From: Ilumatobacteraceae bacterium | GTDB lineage: Bacteria > Actinomycetota > Acidimicrobiia > Acidimicrobiales > Ilumatobacteraceae | Length of the DNA stretch: 56,662 nt | Direction of reading: 5' to 3' | Assembly: GCA_025463305.1 (NCBI GenBank) | Contig: JAOBWK010000013.1 | Coordinates: forward strand, 1-56,662 | Made by a program: the position numbers and the translations under genes | Shown: one piece after another, positions 11,856 through 19,503 of the stretch | Position numbering within the stretch: the stretch's first letter is position 1 | Layout of the letters: each line of letters begins with the position of its first letter | The notes under the pieces: model-generated | What the model was told of the DNA's origin: nothing | Databases searched by the model: none | The model's input: the letters and a program-made list of their open reading frames with translations, nothing else

Positions 11856-12857
11856 TCAGGACACCTTCGACGGGCTCCTCGGATGCAGCCCGGCAGCACG
11901 GTAGGCGGCATCGATGACGCGCATGTTCGCGACGCTCTCGGCGGGCGGGGTGAGCGTCGGCGCGCCGTCGCGGACGGCGGCGACGAATGCACGAAGTTGG
12001 TAGGCGTACGTCGAGCCGTCGCTGGCGACCTTCTCCACCCGCTTCGTGCCGTCGGCCGTGACGGTCATCCGCGAGTACGCCTGCGGCGCGATCGGATTGA
12101 AGACCTCGAGCGTGCCCCTGCTGCCCTCGGCGCGGGCCATGAGGCGCAGGATCGACCGGGACCACATCGAGCTGGTGACACGGCCGGTCGCCCCGCCGGC
12201 GAACCGCAGGTCGACCACGGTGCGCCGGTCGATCCCGGGGGAGCGGAGCAGCGAGGTCGCCGCCGTCACCTCCGGCTCGGTGCCCGCCAGCGTACGCGCC
12301 CAGTGGATCGCGTAGCAGCCGGCGTCCATCAGGGTGCCGCCGGCCAGGTCGGGGTTCCAGCGGATGTCGCCACGCTTGAAGTTCGGGAAGCACATCGCCG
12401 TCTCGATGTGGCGCAGTTCGCCGAGCTCGCCGCTGCGCATGATCTCCACCATCCGCGCGGCGACGGGGTGGTACCGCCAATGGAACGCTTCCATCACCAC
12501 GAGACCGCTGGCGGCTGCGGCATCGGCCACCAGCTCAGCTTCGTCGGCGTTGGCCGTGAACGGCTTCTCGCACAGCACATGGTGACCGGCCGCGAGGGCG
12601 GCCATGGTCCAGTGCCCGTGGAGCCCGTTCGGGAGCGGGTTGTAAATGGCGTCGAGGCTGGTGTCTGCAAGCAGCGCTTCGTAGCTGGCGTGCACGGTGG
12701 AGATGCCGTGCTTCTTGGCGAACGCGGCGGCACGCTGTGGATCACGCGCAGCTACCGCGGCGATCTCCACGTCGGGGTTCGAGCGCGCCGGCTTGACCAG
12801 CGCCATCGGCACGATCTTGGCGGCGCCGAGCACGCCGATGCGGAGCGGAGCCGTCAT
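11856..12857 (-). CDS. Gfo/Idh/MocA family NAD(P)-dependent oxidoreductase
   Basis: This cytosolic dehydrogenase of the Gfo/Idh/MocA family has 333 residues, the usual length. The N-terminal Rossmann fold starts MTAPLRIGVLGAAKIV with the glycine motif. NPLPNGLHGHWTMAALAAG precedes the catalytic-site motif HVLCEKPFTANADEAE near residue 97, where the Lys of EKP is conserved. AFHWRYHPVA and the GGTLMDAGCYAIHWAR segment (with the conserved D-x-G-x-H-like active-site residues) lie in the second domain. Family members oxidise sugars, inositols or cyclic alcohols, and the substrate here is unknown. The NTF2-like gene upstream on the same strand ends six bases before this start, so the two form an operon. 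Confidence 0.92.
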   Translation of the reverse strand: MTAPLRIGVLGAAKIVPMALVKPARSNPDVEIAAVAARDPQRAAAFAKKHGISTVHASYEALLADTSLDAIYNPLPNGLHGHWTMAALAAGHHVLCEKPFTANADEAELVADAAAASGLVVMEAFHWRYHPVAARMVEIMRSGELGELRHIETAMCFPNFKRGDIRWNPDLAGGTLMDAGCYAIHWARTLAGTEPEVTAATSLLRSPGIDRRTVVDLRFAGGATGRVTSSMWSRSILRLMARAEGSRGTLEVFNPIAPQAYSRMTVTADGTKRVEKVASDGSTYAYQLRAFVAAVRDGAPTLTPPAESVANMRVIDAAYRAAGLHPRSPSKVS

Positions 12858-12863
12858 CGACCG

Positions 12864-13298
12864 CTACTGCGACGGCGTCGAGGCGTTGATGATGTGCTCG
12901 ATCCACCACTTCGGCGCGTTGTCGGTGATGTTGGAGATGTTGGAGTAGTCGTGCCAACGGAAGATCTTGCCGTCGCGGAGCTGGGTCACGGACACGAAGG
13001 AGTGGTCGATGACCTCGCCCGTGTGGAACGTCCAGCGCTCGGTGTGCTCGGTCATGACGAGATCACCCTCGGCGATCATGTTCGTTCCCGGCAGGTGGTC
13101 GTAGCCCTCGAGCGGCTCGATGCCGATCTTCAACCGGGCGACCACACCCTCCGGACCGAAGCCGCCGTCGCCGGGCGTGCCGATGTCGGTGTAGTGGGCG
13201 TCGTCCGTGAGGAGCGCCTTCATTCCGTCCCAGTCGCGGCCGGCCAAGGCCGTCCAGAACCGCTCGACGACCAGCTTGTTGTCTGATTCCGTGCTCAT
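12864..13298 (-). CDS. SnoaL/NTF2-like (limonene-epoxide-hydrolase-type) protein
   Basis: This small alpha+beta cone-fold protein of 144 residues begins MSTESDNKLVVERFWTALAGRDWDGM. The VERFW..L..RDW..M..LLTDDAHYTD opening, a central HTERWTFHTGE and the end VSVTQLRDGKIFRWHDYSN are typical of SnoaL-like domains related to limonene-1,2-epoxide hydrolase. The start at 13298 is chosen because GGAG lies six bases upstream. A start ten codons earlier is possible. It is co-transcribed with the downstream oxidoreductase (six-base gap). The substrate is unknown. Confidence 0.85.
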   Translation of the reverse strand: MSTESDNKLVVERFWTALAGRDWDGMKALLTDDAHYTDIGTPGDGGFGPEGVVARLKIGIEPLEGYDHLPGTNMIAEGDLVMTEHTERWTFHTGEVIDHSFVSVTQLRDGKIFRWHDYSNISNITDNAPKWWIEHIINASTPSQ

Positions 13299-13340
13299 CC
13301 CGTTCTCCGTTCGCTCAGCGATCGGCACTGTAGGTGGCGC

Positions 13341-13766
13341 CTACGCGTGGAGACGGCTCGGGGTGATCACGATCGCCTCGGAGAACGCAGCGGCGAACCG
13401 CTCGACCGTGCCGAAGATCGCGCCGATCCGCTCGGCGTACTTCGCGGCGTATGCGGCGACCTGGTCGGCGGCCGGGTGGTCCCGGACGTGAGCGGCCGTG
13501 CCCTCGACCCGAATGATGTCGCGCCCGATGTCGGTGACGTCGAGCCCCAGGGCGACGTTCGGGTTGGCGTCGATGTTGCGGAGCTTGGCCTTGCCCGGCT
13601 GGCTGTATACAAGGATGCTGCCGTCGTCTCGGACCAGGAACCACACGGGCACGGAGTCGGGCCGGCCGGCCGGCGACACGGTGGTGAGCCACGCCATCAG
13701 GTTGGTCTGCAGGCGCGAGTCCACCCGGGCTCGACGGTCGTCGGGGAGATGAGCGGTCAGTTCCAT
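13341..13766 (-). CDS. PPOX-class F420-dependent enzyme (Rv3369-like)
   Basis: This 141-residue split-barrel flavin/F420-binding protein starts MELTAHLPDDRRARVDSRL. The core WLTTVSPAGRPDSVPVWFLV and ILVYSQPGKAKLRNIDANPNV is diagnostic of the pyridoxamine-phosphate-oxidase-like F420 family. The SQP-K-x-R-N segment binds the cofactor phosphate, and the ending resembles the Rv3369 subgroup (AAYAAKYAERI). Such enzymes reduce unknown substrates with F420H2. A much longer open frame in the same phase runs upstream over low-quality sequence, so the ATG at 13766 is preferred. It stands alone, transcribed toward the NTF2-like gene. Confidence 0.88.
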   Translation of the reverse strand: MELTAHLPDDRRARVDSRLQTNLMAWLTTVSPAGRPDSVPVWFLVRDDGSILVYSQPGKAKLRNIDANPNVALGLDVTDIGRDIIRVEGTAAHVRDHPAADQVAAYAAKYAERIGAIFGTVERFAAAFSEAIVITPSRLHA

Positions 13767-13928
13767 GGTGTCCTCACGATCGAAGCGGTCGCTTGACACA
13801 ACGTCGGTCCGCCCGGCATTGTTCCGGCTCGGCTGCCACTCACATCTGAGCCGCTGAGCGTCGGGACACGGACTGCCGAAATCGTGGATTCGCGGTTTGA
13901 TCGCACCGGGTCCGGGTACTTCCAGAAC

Positions 13929-14084
13929 ATGATTGTTGCTGGACTCATCCTCATGCTCATCGGCTTCCTGACCGGCCTCGCTCTGTTCTGGAGCGTCGGG
14001 GTCATCCTTGCGATCGTCGGACTCGTGCTGCTCGTCCTGGGCCGCTCGGGCCACGAAGTCGGGGGTCGACACCACTACTGGTGA
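13929..14084 (+). CDS. Small two-helix membrane protein (DUF6131-like)
   Basis: This 51-residue protein is almost entirely two transmembrane helices: MIVAGLILMLIGFLTGLALF and SVGVILAIVGLVLLVLG, followed by a short tail GHEVGGRHHYW. The G-H-x-V-G-G-R-x-x-Y tail is typical of the DUF6131 actinobacterial membrane peptides. An upstream in-frame GTG/ATG would add 15 residues without a membrane signal. The ATG at 13929 matches the usual start of the family. The function is unknown. Confidence 0.75.
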   Translation: MIVAGLILMLIGFLTGLALFWSVGVILAIVGLVLLVLGRSGHEVGGRHHYW

Positions 14085-14120
14085 CGCCACCGCGGTGCCT
14101 GCGCCGTCGCACGAACAACT

Positions 14121-14165
14121 GAACGAATGCGTGGAGGCCCGGGTTCGCCCGGGCCTCGCTCGTTC
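14121..14165. terminator. Bidirectional terminator hairpin
   Basis: GAGGCCCGGG (14134-14143) and CCCGGGCCTC (14148-14157) form a perfect 10-bp stem with a TTCG tetraloop. The flanking GAACGA (14121-14126) and TCGTTC (14160-14165) extend it past an internal loop. It lies between two convergent genes. Confidence 0.8.
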
Positions 14166-14207
14166 GATCGAGCCCCGCGTCGAGCCAACGGCGAACCGGG
14201 ACGTCGG

Positions 14208-14588
14208 TCAGGTGGTGACGAGCTCGAACCACACGGTCTTGCCGTGGCGTTCGGGATGGACACCCCACCGCGACGCGATCGTGTCGAGCAGGCGGAGCCC
14301 GTGCCCGCCGAGGACGTTGCCCTTCGCCGAGAGGTCGGCCATCTCGGGGAGCTGCGTGGAACCGTCGGTCACGTCGATGCGCAGCTTCCCGGCGGCGTAC
14401 GACGCGCGGAAGCGGCCGGGCCCCGGTGCGTGCGCCGTCGCGTTCGTCACGACCTCACTCGTCAGGAGCACGGCATCGCGCACGAACGAGACGGGTGGAC
14501 CATCGCCGAGCAGCTCGAGCACGGCACGGCGAGCGCGGCGCGCGTCAGCGGTCGATCCGTCCAGGCTGATCTCTGTCGAAGGGGGCAT
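14208..14588 (-). CDS. RsbW-like anti-sigma serine kinase / HATPase domain protein
   Basis: This 126-residue single-domain GHKL ATPase belongs to the anti-sigma-factor kinase class. The N box is LLTSEVVTNATAHA (residues about 41-54), the G1 box is IDVTDGSTQLP (about 71-81) and the G2 box is GGHGLRLLDTIASRWG (about 94-109). Such proteins bind a sigma factor or an anti-sigma antagonist and phosphorylate the antagonist in general stress switches. No antagonist or sigma gene is adjacent, but a GAF-domain sensor gene lies 86 bases upstream on the same strand and may belong to the same signalling unit. Confidence 0.88.
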   Translation of the reverse strand: MPPSTEISLDGSTADARRARRAVLELLGDGPPVSFVRDAVLLTSEVVTNATAHAPGPGRFRASYAAGKLRIDVTDGSTQLPEMADLSAKGNVLGGHGLRLLDTIASRWGVHPERHGKTVWFELVTT

Positions 14589-14674
14589 GCAGGCTCACTA
14601 CCGGTAGCGCGGTCAGGTGTCGCGACCGGGACACCGGGGTCGTGCGCTGCAATTCTGCCCCATCGTGGGCTGCC

Positions 14675-15136
14675 TCAAACACATCCGTCGTCGGCGCCGA
14701 TCCGATCGACGGCGAATTCGACGATGCCTGCCGCTGCGGCGCGGCCTGTGCGGAGGTCTGCGGCGCTGAAGCCGTGGTGGTCCTCCGACGACACGGTGAG
14801 CACCCCGACGGTGATTCCGTCGACGTCGCAGGGGAACGCAGCAACGCTGTGGATGCCGACCTCGCTGCACCAGTGCGCGTACTCGGCGAACTCGGTGTTC
14901 CGCTCGACGGTGGGCACGCGGACGATCCGTCCTGCCGCCGCTGCCGCAGTGGTGGGACCAGGGCGTGTCGGGCCGAGTGGCTCGATCGCCGAATCGGTCG
15001 AGGCGCAGATCATCGGGCCCTCGTCGCTGGTGCGCGAAAACGAGGCGTGGCGGGCACCGTCGATCTGCTGCAGCACCGACTCGAGCGGTCGGAACAAGGA
15101 AGGTTCGCCCACGAAGGCGGACGTGATCGGTGTCAT
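14675..15136 (-). CDS. GAF domain protein
   Basis: This 153-residue protein is one GAF-type sensor domain. It begins MTPITSAFVGEPSLF. An early ARHASFSRTSDEGPM strand, the central RIVRVPTVERNTEFAEYAHW and GIHSVAAFPCDVDGITVGVLTVSS are characteristic of actinobacterial GAF proteins, and it ends in helices. The start at 15136 is favoured by GGAG seven bases upstream. The GAF ligand is unknown. It is transcribed toward the RsbW-like kinase gene and may provide its input signal, though this is inference from position. Confidence 0.78.
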   Translation of the reverse strand: MTPITSAFVGEPSLFRPLESVLQQIDGARHASFSRTSDEGPMICASTDSAIEPLGPTRPGPTTAAAAAGRIVRVPTVERNTEFAEYAHWCSEVGIHSVAAFPCDVDGITVGVLTVSSEDHHGFSAADLRTGRAAAAGIVEFAVDRIGADDGCV

Positions 15137-15273
15137 GGGAATCTCCATCGCAGGGTCTGGGCAATGAGGGTTCGGCAGTGCGTCGCAGTCCACTGGACGG
15201 CGAAGGTCTTTACCGCGCACTGCTGTTCACCGAGCCAGCGCTCGTCAGACATCGATCGTGGACGTCGTTCGGG

Positions 15274-16164
15274 TTATCGCCGCCGGGACAGCGACTTCTC
15301 GAACCAACGCATCGCGTACGGGTTGTCGTTGTACCGCGCGATCTCCGTGTAGCCGGAGCGCTCGTACATCGCGATCGCCTCGATGAGCACGCTGTTCGTG
15401 TCGAGCACGACCCGCCGGCTGCCGAGCGCTGTGCAACGCTGCTCGAGATCGTCGAGCAGGCGCCGACCGATGCCAGCGCCGCGGAAGTCGGGATGCACCC
15501 ACATCCGCTTGATCTCGTGGCTCCGGCGATCATGGCGCTGCGCACCGCCACAGGCAATGGGCTCGCCGGAGGAGCGCACGACGACGAAGGTGCCCGTCGG
15601 CGCGCGCATCGCCGCACCCCCGTCGGAGAGCGCAGCAACGGCGTCGAAGCCCGTCGTGAAGCGAGCGTCGAGCTCGGCGTAGTAGCGGGCCAGCGCGGAC
15701 CGGGCGGCGGGGTCCATCGGGTCGACGACGTCGAAGGTGGCCGACGCTGCGCGGACGAGGCGCTCAGCGGTCTGCAGCGCCTCGCGGAGACGATCGCGAT
15801 GCCTTGGCGACAGCGGGTCGACCAGCGAGCGGGCCGTGGCCTCGGAGCGCTGCTCCAATCGGCGCCACTCGCGCCGGCCTTTCGCCGTCAGTCGGGCGAG
15901 CCGACGTCGAGCGTCGGCAGGGTCGCTGATGACCGTGACGGAGCCCTCGGTCTCGAGCCGTCGCAGCAGCCGGCTCAGGTAGCCGGAGTCGAGACCGAGC
16001 CGGGCGCGCAGGTCGAGCACAGCGGCACCGTCGAGGCCGATCTCGAACAACAGACGCGACGGGCCGAGTGGCCGGCCCGATCCGAGGAACGACTCGTCGA
16101 GCGCTCCGATCCGCTGGGTGTACGCCCGGTTGAACCGGCGAACGGTGTCGACGACGTCTTCCAT
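15274..16164 (-). CDS. MarR family regulator fused to a GNAT acetyltransferase
   Basis: This is a 296-residue two-domain protein. Residues about 1-140 are a MarR winged helix: GLDSGYLSRLLRRLETEG is the recognition helix and SDPADARRRLARLTAKGR is the wing with the conserved D-x-R-R. Residues about 150-296 are a GNAT domain with VHPDFRGAGIGRRLLDDLE as the acetyl-CoA-binding motif A, followed by VVLDTNSVLIEAIAMYERSGY. MarR-GNAT fusions are known in actinobacteria; the acetyl acceptor is usually unknown. A 15+2+15 palindrome spans the start codon and a TACAGT box, so it is likely autoregulated. It is divergent from a cation/proton antiporter, a candidate second target. Confidence 0.9.
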   Translation of the reverse strand: MEDVVDTVRRFNRAYTQRIGALDESFLGSGRPLGPSRLLFEIGLDGAAVLDLRARLGLDSGYLSRLLRRLETEGSVTVISDPADARRRLARLTAKGRREWRRLEQRSEATARSLVDPLSPRHRDRLREALQTAERLVRAASATFDVVDPMDPAARSALARYYAELDARFTTGFDAVAALSDGGAAMRAPTGTFVVVRSSGEPIACGGAQRHDRRSHEIKRMWVHPDFRGAGIGRRLLDDLEQRCTALGSRRVVLDTNSVLIEAIAMYERSGYTEIARYNDNPYAMRWFEKSLSRRR

Positions 16165-16192
16165 GATCTCTGACTGTAGTCAGAGATCATGG
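16161..16192. promoter_or_regulatory. 32-base perfect palindrome over the MarR-GNAT start, probable operator
   Basis: CCATGATCTCTGACT and AGTCAGAGATCATGG form a perfect 15-bp inverted repeat around a 2-base centre. It covers the ATG of the MarR-GNAT gene. Its centre contains TACAGT on the minus strand, eight bases before that ATG, a probable -10 box. A MarR dimer bound here would block its own transcription. The right edge is 40 bases from the antiporter ATG. Confidence 0.75.
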
Positions 16193-16232
16193 GGCGAACG
16201 GAGCCGGTCAGTGGTCTGCGGTACGGTGAGGG

Positions 16233-17906
16233 ATGGATCAGCTCGGTCTGGTCGCGGCGATCATCCTCGCCACGGCGGTCCTCATCCCCGTCGCCGACCG
16301 CATCGAACTGCCCTGGCCCGTGCTGGTGACGGTGTTCGGGATCGTGCTCGCGGCCATCCCCCAGGTGCCCCAGGTGCGGGTCGAGCCCGACCTGATCCTG
16401 CCGCTCGTGCTCCCGCCGCTGCTGTTTGCCTCGGCCAGGCGCACGAGCTGGCGGCACTGGGCAGCGAACGCGACGCCGATCCTGTTCCTCGCCGTGGCGC
16501 TCGTGTTCGTCACCACTGCAGCGGTCGCGCTGGTGGCGTCGCAGCTCGTCCCCGGCATCTCGATCGCCGGGGCCGTCGCGCTCGGCGCCATCGTCTCGCC
16601 GCCCGACCCCGTGGCGGCCAGCGCGATCGCGAGCAAGCTGCACCTGCCGCGCCGGCTCGTGTCGATGCTCGAGGGTGAGGGCCTGTTCAACGATGTCGTC
16701 GCACTGGTGCTCTACCAGGTCGCGATCGCGGCGGTGGTGAGCGGCTCGTTCTCGGCCGGCCACGCGGCGCTCCGGCTCGTGCTCGCCGCGGTCCGCGCAC
16801 TCGTCGTCGGGCTGGCCTTGGGGTGGGGGGTGCACAAGCTCATGACCGTGCTCGGCAGCCGCGATCCGCGGACCTCGGTGATGATCTCGATCGTGCTGCC
16901 GATCGTGCTGCCGATCGCCGCCTACGTCGCCGCCGAGGAGATCCATGGCTCGGGCGTCCTCGCCGTGCTCGTCTACACCCTCTACACCGTCGGCCGACCG
17001 GTCGACCCGGCCGATGCGGATGGGCGGTTGACGACGGCGGTGTTCTGGTCGATGACCGAGACGTTGGTGACGGGTCTCGCCTTCGGTCTCGTCGGCCTCG
17101 AGTTCCAGACAGCGTTCCAGGCGATCCATCAGCAGTGGACGTCGCTGGTGGGCGAGACCGCAGCGATCGTCGGCGTGGTGGTGGGCGTGCGCCTGCTGTA
17201 CCTGCTGCCGTCGGTGCTGCTCGGCCGTCGCGTGTACGGGCGGCTCCAGGTCCGCGCGCTCGACGACTCCCTGAGCGGACGCGAGGCCAGTCCCCGGCTT
17301 CGCCGCCAGCGCGCGGCCGACGTGCCGATCGGCTGGCGCGAGACGTTGGTGGTGTGGTGGTCCGGGATGCGAGGCGTCGCGACGGTGGCGCTCGCGCTGG
17401 CGATCCCGGCGACGGTCGACGGCGGAGGCGCGTTCCCGGCCCGGGACCGGATCCTGTTCATCGCCTTCTCGGTGGTGCTCGTGACACTCGTGCTGCAGGG
17501 TCTCACCCTGCCGTTCCTCGTGGGCGCGCTCGGTGTGCGTGCCGGGCCGGCAGACCAGGACGCCGAGGAGAGCGAGCTGATCGAGCGCACCGCGTCAGCG
17601 GCCTCGCGCCGACTCGACGCGATTCGCGTCCGTTCGGTCCTCGCCTCACCGGTGCGCGACCGGTTGACGGCGCTGCCGGTCGATCTCGTCATTCGGCTCC
17701 GGTCGGCGTACGCCGATCCCGCCGCCGCGGCCGCAGTCGATGCGGCGGCACACCGTCAGCAGTTCACCGACGGCGTCCACGAGATGCTCACCGCGGCGCG
17801 CGAGGAGCTCCTCGCGGCGCGATCGGAGGCGGGTGTGGATCCGGAGCTCGTCGACGACCTCGTCCGGCGCCTCGACCTCTACAGCCTGCCGAACTCGGCC
17901 GGCTGA
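16233..17906 (+). CDS. CPA1 family Na+/H+ antiporter
   Basis: This 557-residue polytopic membrane protein of the monovalent cation:proton antiporter-1 family exchanges Na+ (or K+) for H+ across the cytoplasmic membrane. Twelve or so hydrophobic segments fill residues 1-420. The ion-binding motifs are ALGAIVSPPDPVAASAIA near residue 125 and MLEGEGLFNDVVALVLYQ near residue 150, with the conserved Asp residues. The last 140 residues are a cytoplasmic, charged helical tail with LVDDLVRRLDLYSL at the end. ATG 16233 follows TACGGT by five bases. The divergent MarR-GNAT gene and shared palindrome suggest control by that regulator. Confidence 0.93.
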   Translation: MDQLGLVAAIILATAVLIPVADRIELPWPVLVTVFGIVLAAIPQVPQVRVEPDLILPLVLPPLLFASARRTSWRHWAANATPILFLAVALVFVTTAAVALVASQLVPGISIAGAVALGAIVSPPDPVAASAIASKLHLPRRLVSMLEGEGLFNDVVALVLYQVAIAAVVSGSFSAGHAALRLVLAAVRALVVGLALGWGVHKLMTVLGSRDPRTSVMISIVLPIVLPIAAYVAAEEIHGSGVLAVLVYTLYTVGRPVDPADADGRLTTAVFWSMTETLVTGLAFGLVGLEFQTAFQAIHQQWTSLVGETAAIVGVVVGVRLLYLLPSVLLGRRVYGRLQVRALDDSLSGREASPRLRRQRAADVPIGWRETLVVWWSGMRGVATVALALAIPATVDGGGAFPARDRILFIAFSVVLVTLVLQGLTLPFLVGALGVRAGPADQDAEESELIERTASAASRRLDAIRVRSVLASPVRDRLTALPVDLVIRLRSAYADPAAAAAVDAAAHRQQFTDGVHEMLTAAREELLAARSEAGVDPELVDDLVRRLDLYSLPNSAG

Positions 17907-17930
17907 GCCGCGCCGAACGCGCGGAGCCCG

Positions 17931-18347
17931 TCAGCCGGCGGCGCGGACGCGGTCGCCGCGGTTGACCTTGTTCTGGGGGAGGTCCTTCATCAGCAAGCCG
18001 ACGTTGTCGCCGGCCTTGGCCACCTCCAGCTGCTTGCGGAACATCTCGATGCCCGTGCAGGTGGTCTTCGTCGTGCCGTTCGCGCTGTCGATCACGACGG
18101 CGTCGCCGAGGCAGATCGTGCCGCTGTCGATCTTGCCGGTGGTGATCGTGCCGCGGCCCTTGATGAAGAACACGTCGTCGACCTTCATCGAGAACGGGGC
18201 GTTCGGGTCGACCAAGGCGGCCGGCACGGGCTGGCTGACCGCGCCCTCGGCCGTGACCACGACGGGTACTCGGCAGAACGCACAACGCCCGGCTTCGAGG
18301 GTGAGCGGGGCACCGCAGCTCGGGCAGTTCTCGGCGACGACAGGCAT
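17931..18347 (-). CDS. Stand-alone EF-Tu domain-2-like protein with N-terminal zinc ribbon
   Basis: This 138-residue protein has no GTPase domain. It begins MPVVAENCPSCGAPLTLEAG with a four-Cys zinc ribbon (CPSC...CAFC). From about residue 50 it matches the beta-barrel domain 2 of elongation factor Tu: DVFFIKGRGTITTGKIDSG, then TCTGIEMFRKQLEVAKAGDN and VGLLMKDLPQNKVNRGD. In EF-Tu that barrel contacts the aminoacyl-tRNA end and the ribosome. The role of the isolated barrel is unknown; binding to tRNA or to a ribosome-associated partner is a guess. The start ATG gives the complete ribbon. It is convergent with the antiporter gene (24-base gap). Confidence 0.82.
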   Translation of the reverse strand: MPVVAENCPSCGAPLTLEAGRCAFCRVPVVVTAEGAVSQPVPAALVDPNAPFSMKVDDVFFIKGRGTITTGKIDSGTICLGDAVVIDSANGTTKTTCTGIEMFRKQLEVAKAGDNVGLLMKDLPQNKVNRGDRVRAAG

Positions 18348-18414
18348 CGGCTCATCATAGGAACGGCCATGCCCGCCGTCGCCGCGGACCAGTGTCAGGT
18401 GGCTGGTGACAGGG

Positions 18415-19461
18415 TCAGGTCGCCGGCGTCGAGTTGTCGGTGGTGCTCGCCGTGGTCGACTTCGCCGGCGGCGTCTGATCCTTCGGGAACACGTAGCTCA
18501 GGCCCCACTGCGCGTAGTCGTTCGAGGTGACGCCGTTCTTCGTGCTGCCCTGATACGAATCCTCGCCCTTGGTGACGTCGACGACGACGATGCCGCCCTT
18601 GTCGACCGTGATGAGGCCCTCCAGGACAGCGGCGGTGCAGATCGACGAGTCGCTCGTGTACGTGCCCGTGCCCCACACCGTGCCGATGTGGCCGCCGGTC
18701 GAGCAGTCGACGACGAGTGTGTCGCCGATGGCCGCCGAGGCGGCGTTCTGGTCCCACGTGCTCACGCTCGGCGTGAAGGTGCCGGCGGCCGGCTTGGCCG
18801 CGGGGAACGTGTAGCTCCCGCCCCACGAGCCGTAGGCGTTGGAGGTGACGCCGTTGCCGTCCATGCCGGCGTACGAGTCGGCACCGGCCGCGATCTCGTA
18901 GGTGACCTTGCCGCCGGTGTCCACCGTGATCAGCCCGACGTGGACGGCAGCGGTGCAGATCGACGAATCGTCGGTGTACGTCTCCGTGCCCCAGATCGTG
19001 CCGAGCGTGCCGTTCGGGGTGCAGTCGATCGTGTACTGCTTGCCGTTCTGGCCGCGGTGCACGACGGCCGTGCGCTCCCACACCGGGATGGTCGTGTCGT
19101 CGACGCCGTCAGTACCGGTCGTGACGCCGCTGCCGATGGTGACGTCGCTGCCGACGGTGACCCCGTCGGTGGCCGCCGTCGTGTCGGTCGTCGTGTCGCT
19201 CGTCGTGTCGCTCGTGACGGTGTCGGTCGCCGCGGTGTCGGTCGTGGCCGTGGTGTCGACGGTTGCGCCGGTGGACGTCGTCTGCGCGGTCGTCGCCTTC
19301 GTCGGCGCGGTGGTGGCTGCCGCCGTGGTGGTCGTCGCCTTCACGGTGGTGGTCGGCGCAGCCTGCTTGTCCGAGCTGCAGCCGGCCGCGATGAGTGCGA
19401 GGGTGGCGGCGGCGATGAGGCCCAGTGATGCGCGCGAGCGCGTGTGTCGATCGGTGTTCAT
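18415..19461 (-). CDS. Lipoprotein with two LCCL domains
   Basis: This 348-residue exported lipoprotein has the signal LGLIAAATLALIAAGCSS with the lipobox Cys at about residue 28, so it would be anchored to the outer face of the membrane. A Thr-rich, Ala-rich linker of about 90 residues follows. Two repeats of about 80 residues come next, each with IDC/VDC, GTIWGT/GTVWGT, YTDDSSICTAAVHVGLI or YTSDSSICTAAVLEGLI, and a final W-G-x-S-Y-x-F strand. The Cys-x-Tyr-x-x-x-S-S-I-C-x-A-A-x-x-G-L-I pattern is the LCCL fold. Such domains bind lipids or glycans in eukaryotes; bacterial roles are unclear. A TAACTT box seven bases before the ATG suggests a leaderless transcript. Confidence 0.85.
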   Translation of the reverse strand: MNTDRHTRSRASLGLIAAATLALIAAGCSSDKQAAPTTTVKATTTTAAATTAPTKATTAQTTSTGATVDTTATTDTAATDTVTSDTTSDTTTDTTAATDGVTVGSDVTIGSGVTTGTDGVDDTTIPVWERTAVVHRGQNGKQYTIDCTPNGTLGTIWGTETYTDDSSICTAAVHVGLITVDTGGKVTYEIAAGADSYAGMDGNGVTSNAYGSWGGSYTFPAAKPAAGTFTPSVSTWDQNAASAAIGDTLVVDCSTGGHIGTVWGTGTYTSDSSICTAAVLEGLITVDKGGIVVVDVTKGEDSYQGSTKNGVTSNDYAQWGLSYVFPKDQTPPAKSTTASTTDNSTPAT

Positions 19462-19468
19462 GCTCGGG

Positions 19469-19474
19469 AAGTTA
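19469..19474 (-). promoter_or_regulatory. -10 box (TAACTT) of the LCCL lipoprotein gene
   Basis: TAACTT on the minus strand ends seven bases before the ATG at 19461. No ribosome binding site lies between, consistent with leaderless transcription. Confidence 0.4.
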
Positions 19475-19503
19475 TCGCGAGCGTGCGGTTCGTTACGGAC
19501 GCG

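Noticed and set aside
11883..13286. 467-residue plus-strand frame opposite the oxidoreductase and NTF2-like genes
   Set aside because: It is His/Arg/Asp-rich antisense of two genes with family motifs.
14127..15167. 346-residue plus-strand frame opposite the RsbW-like and GAF genes
   Set aside because: It is a low-complexity shadow of two genes with clear domains.
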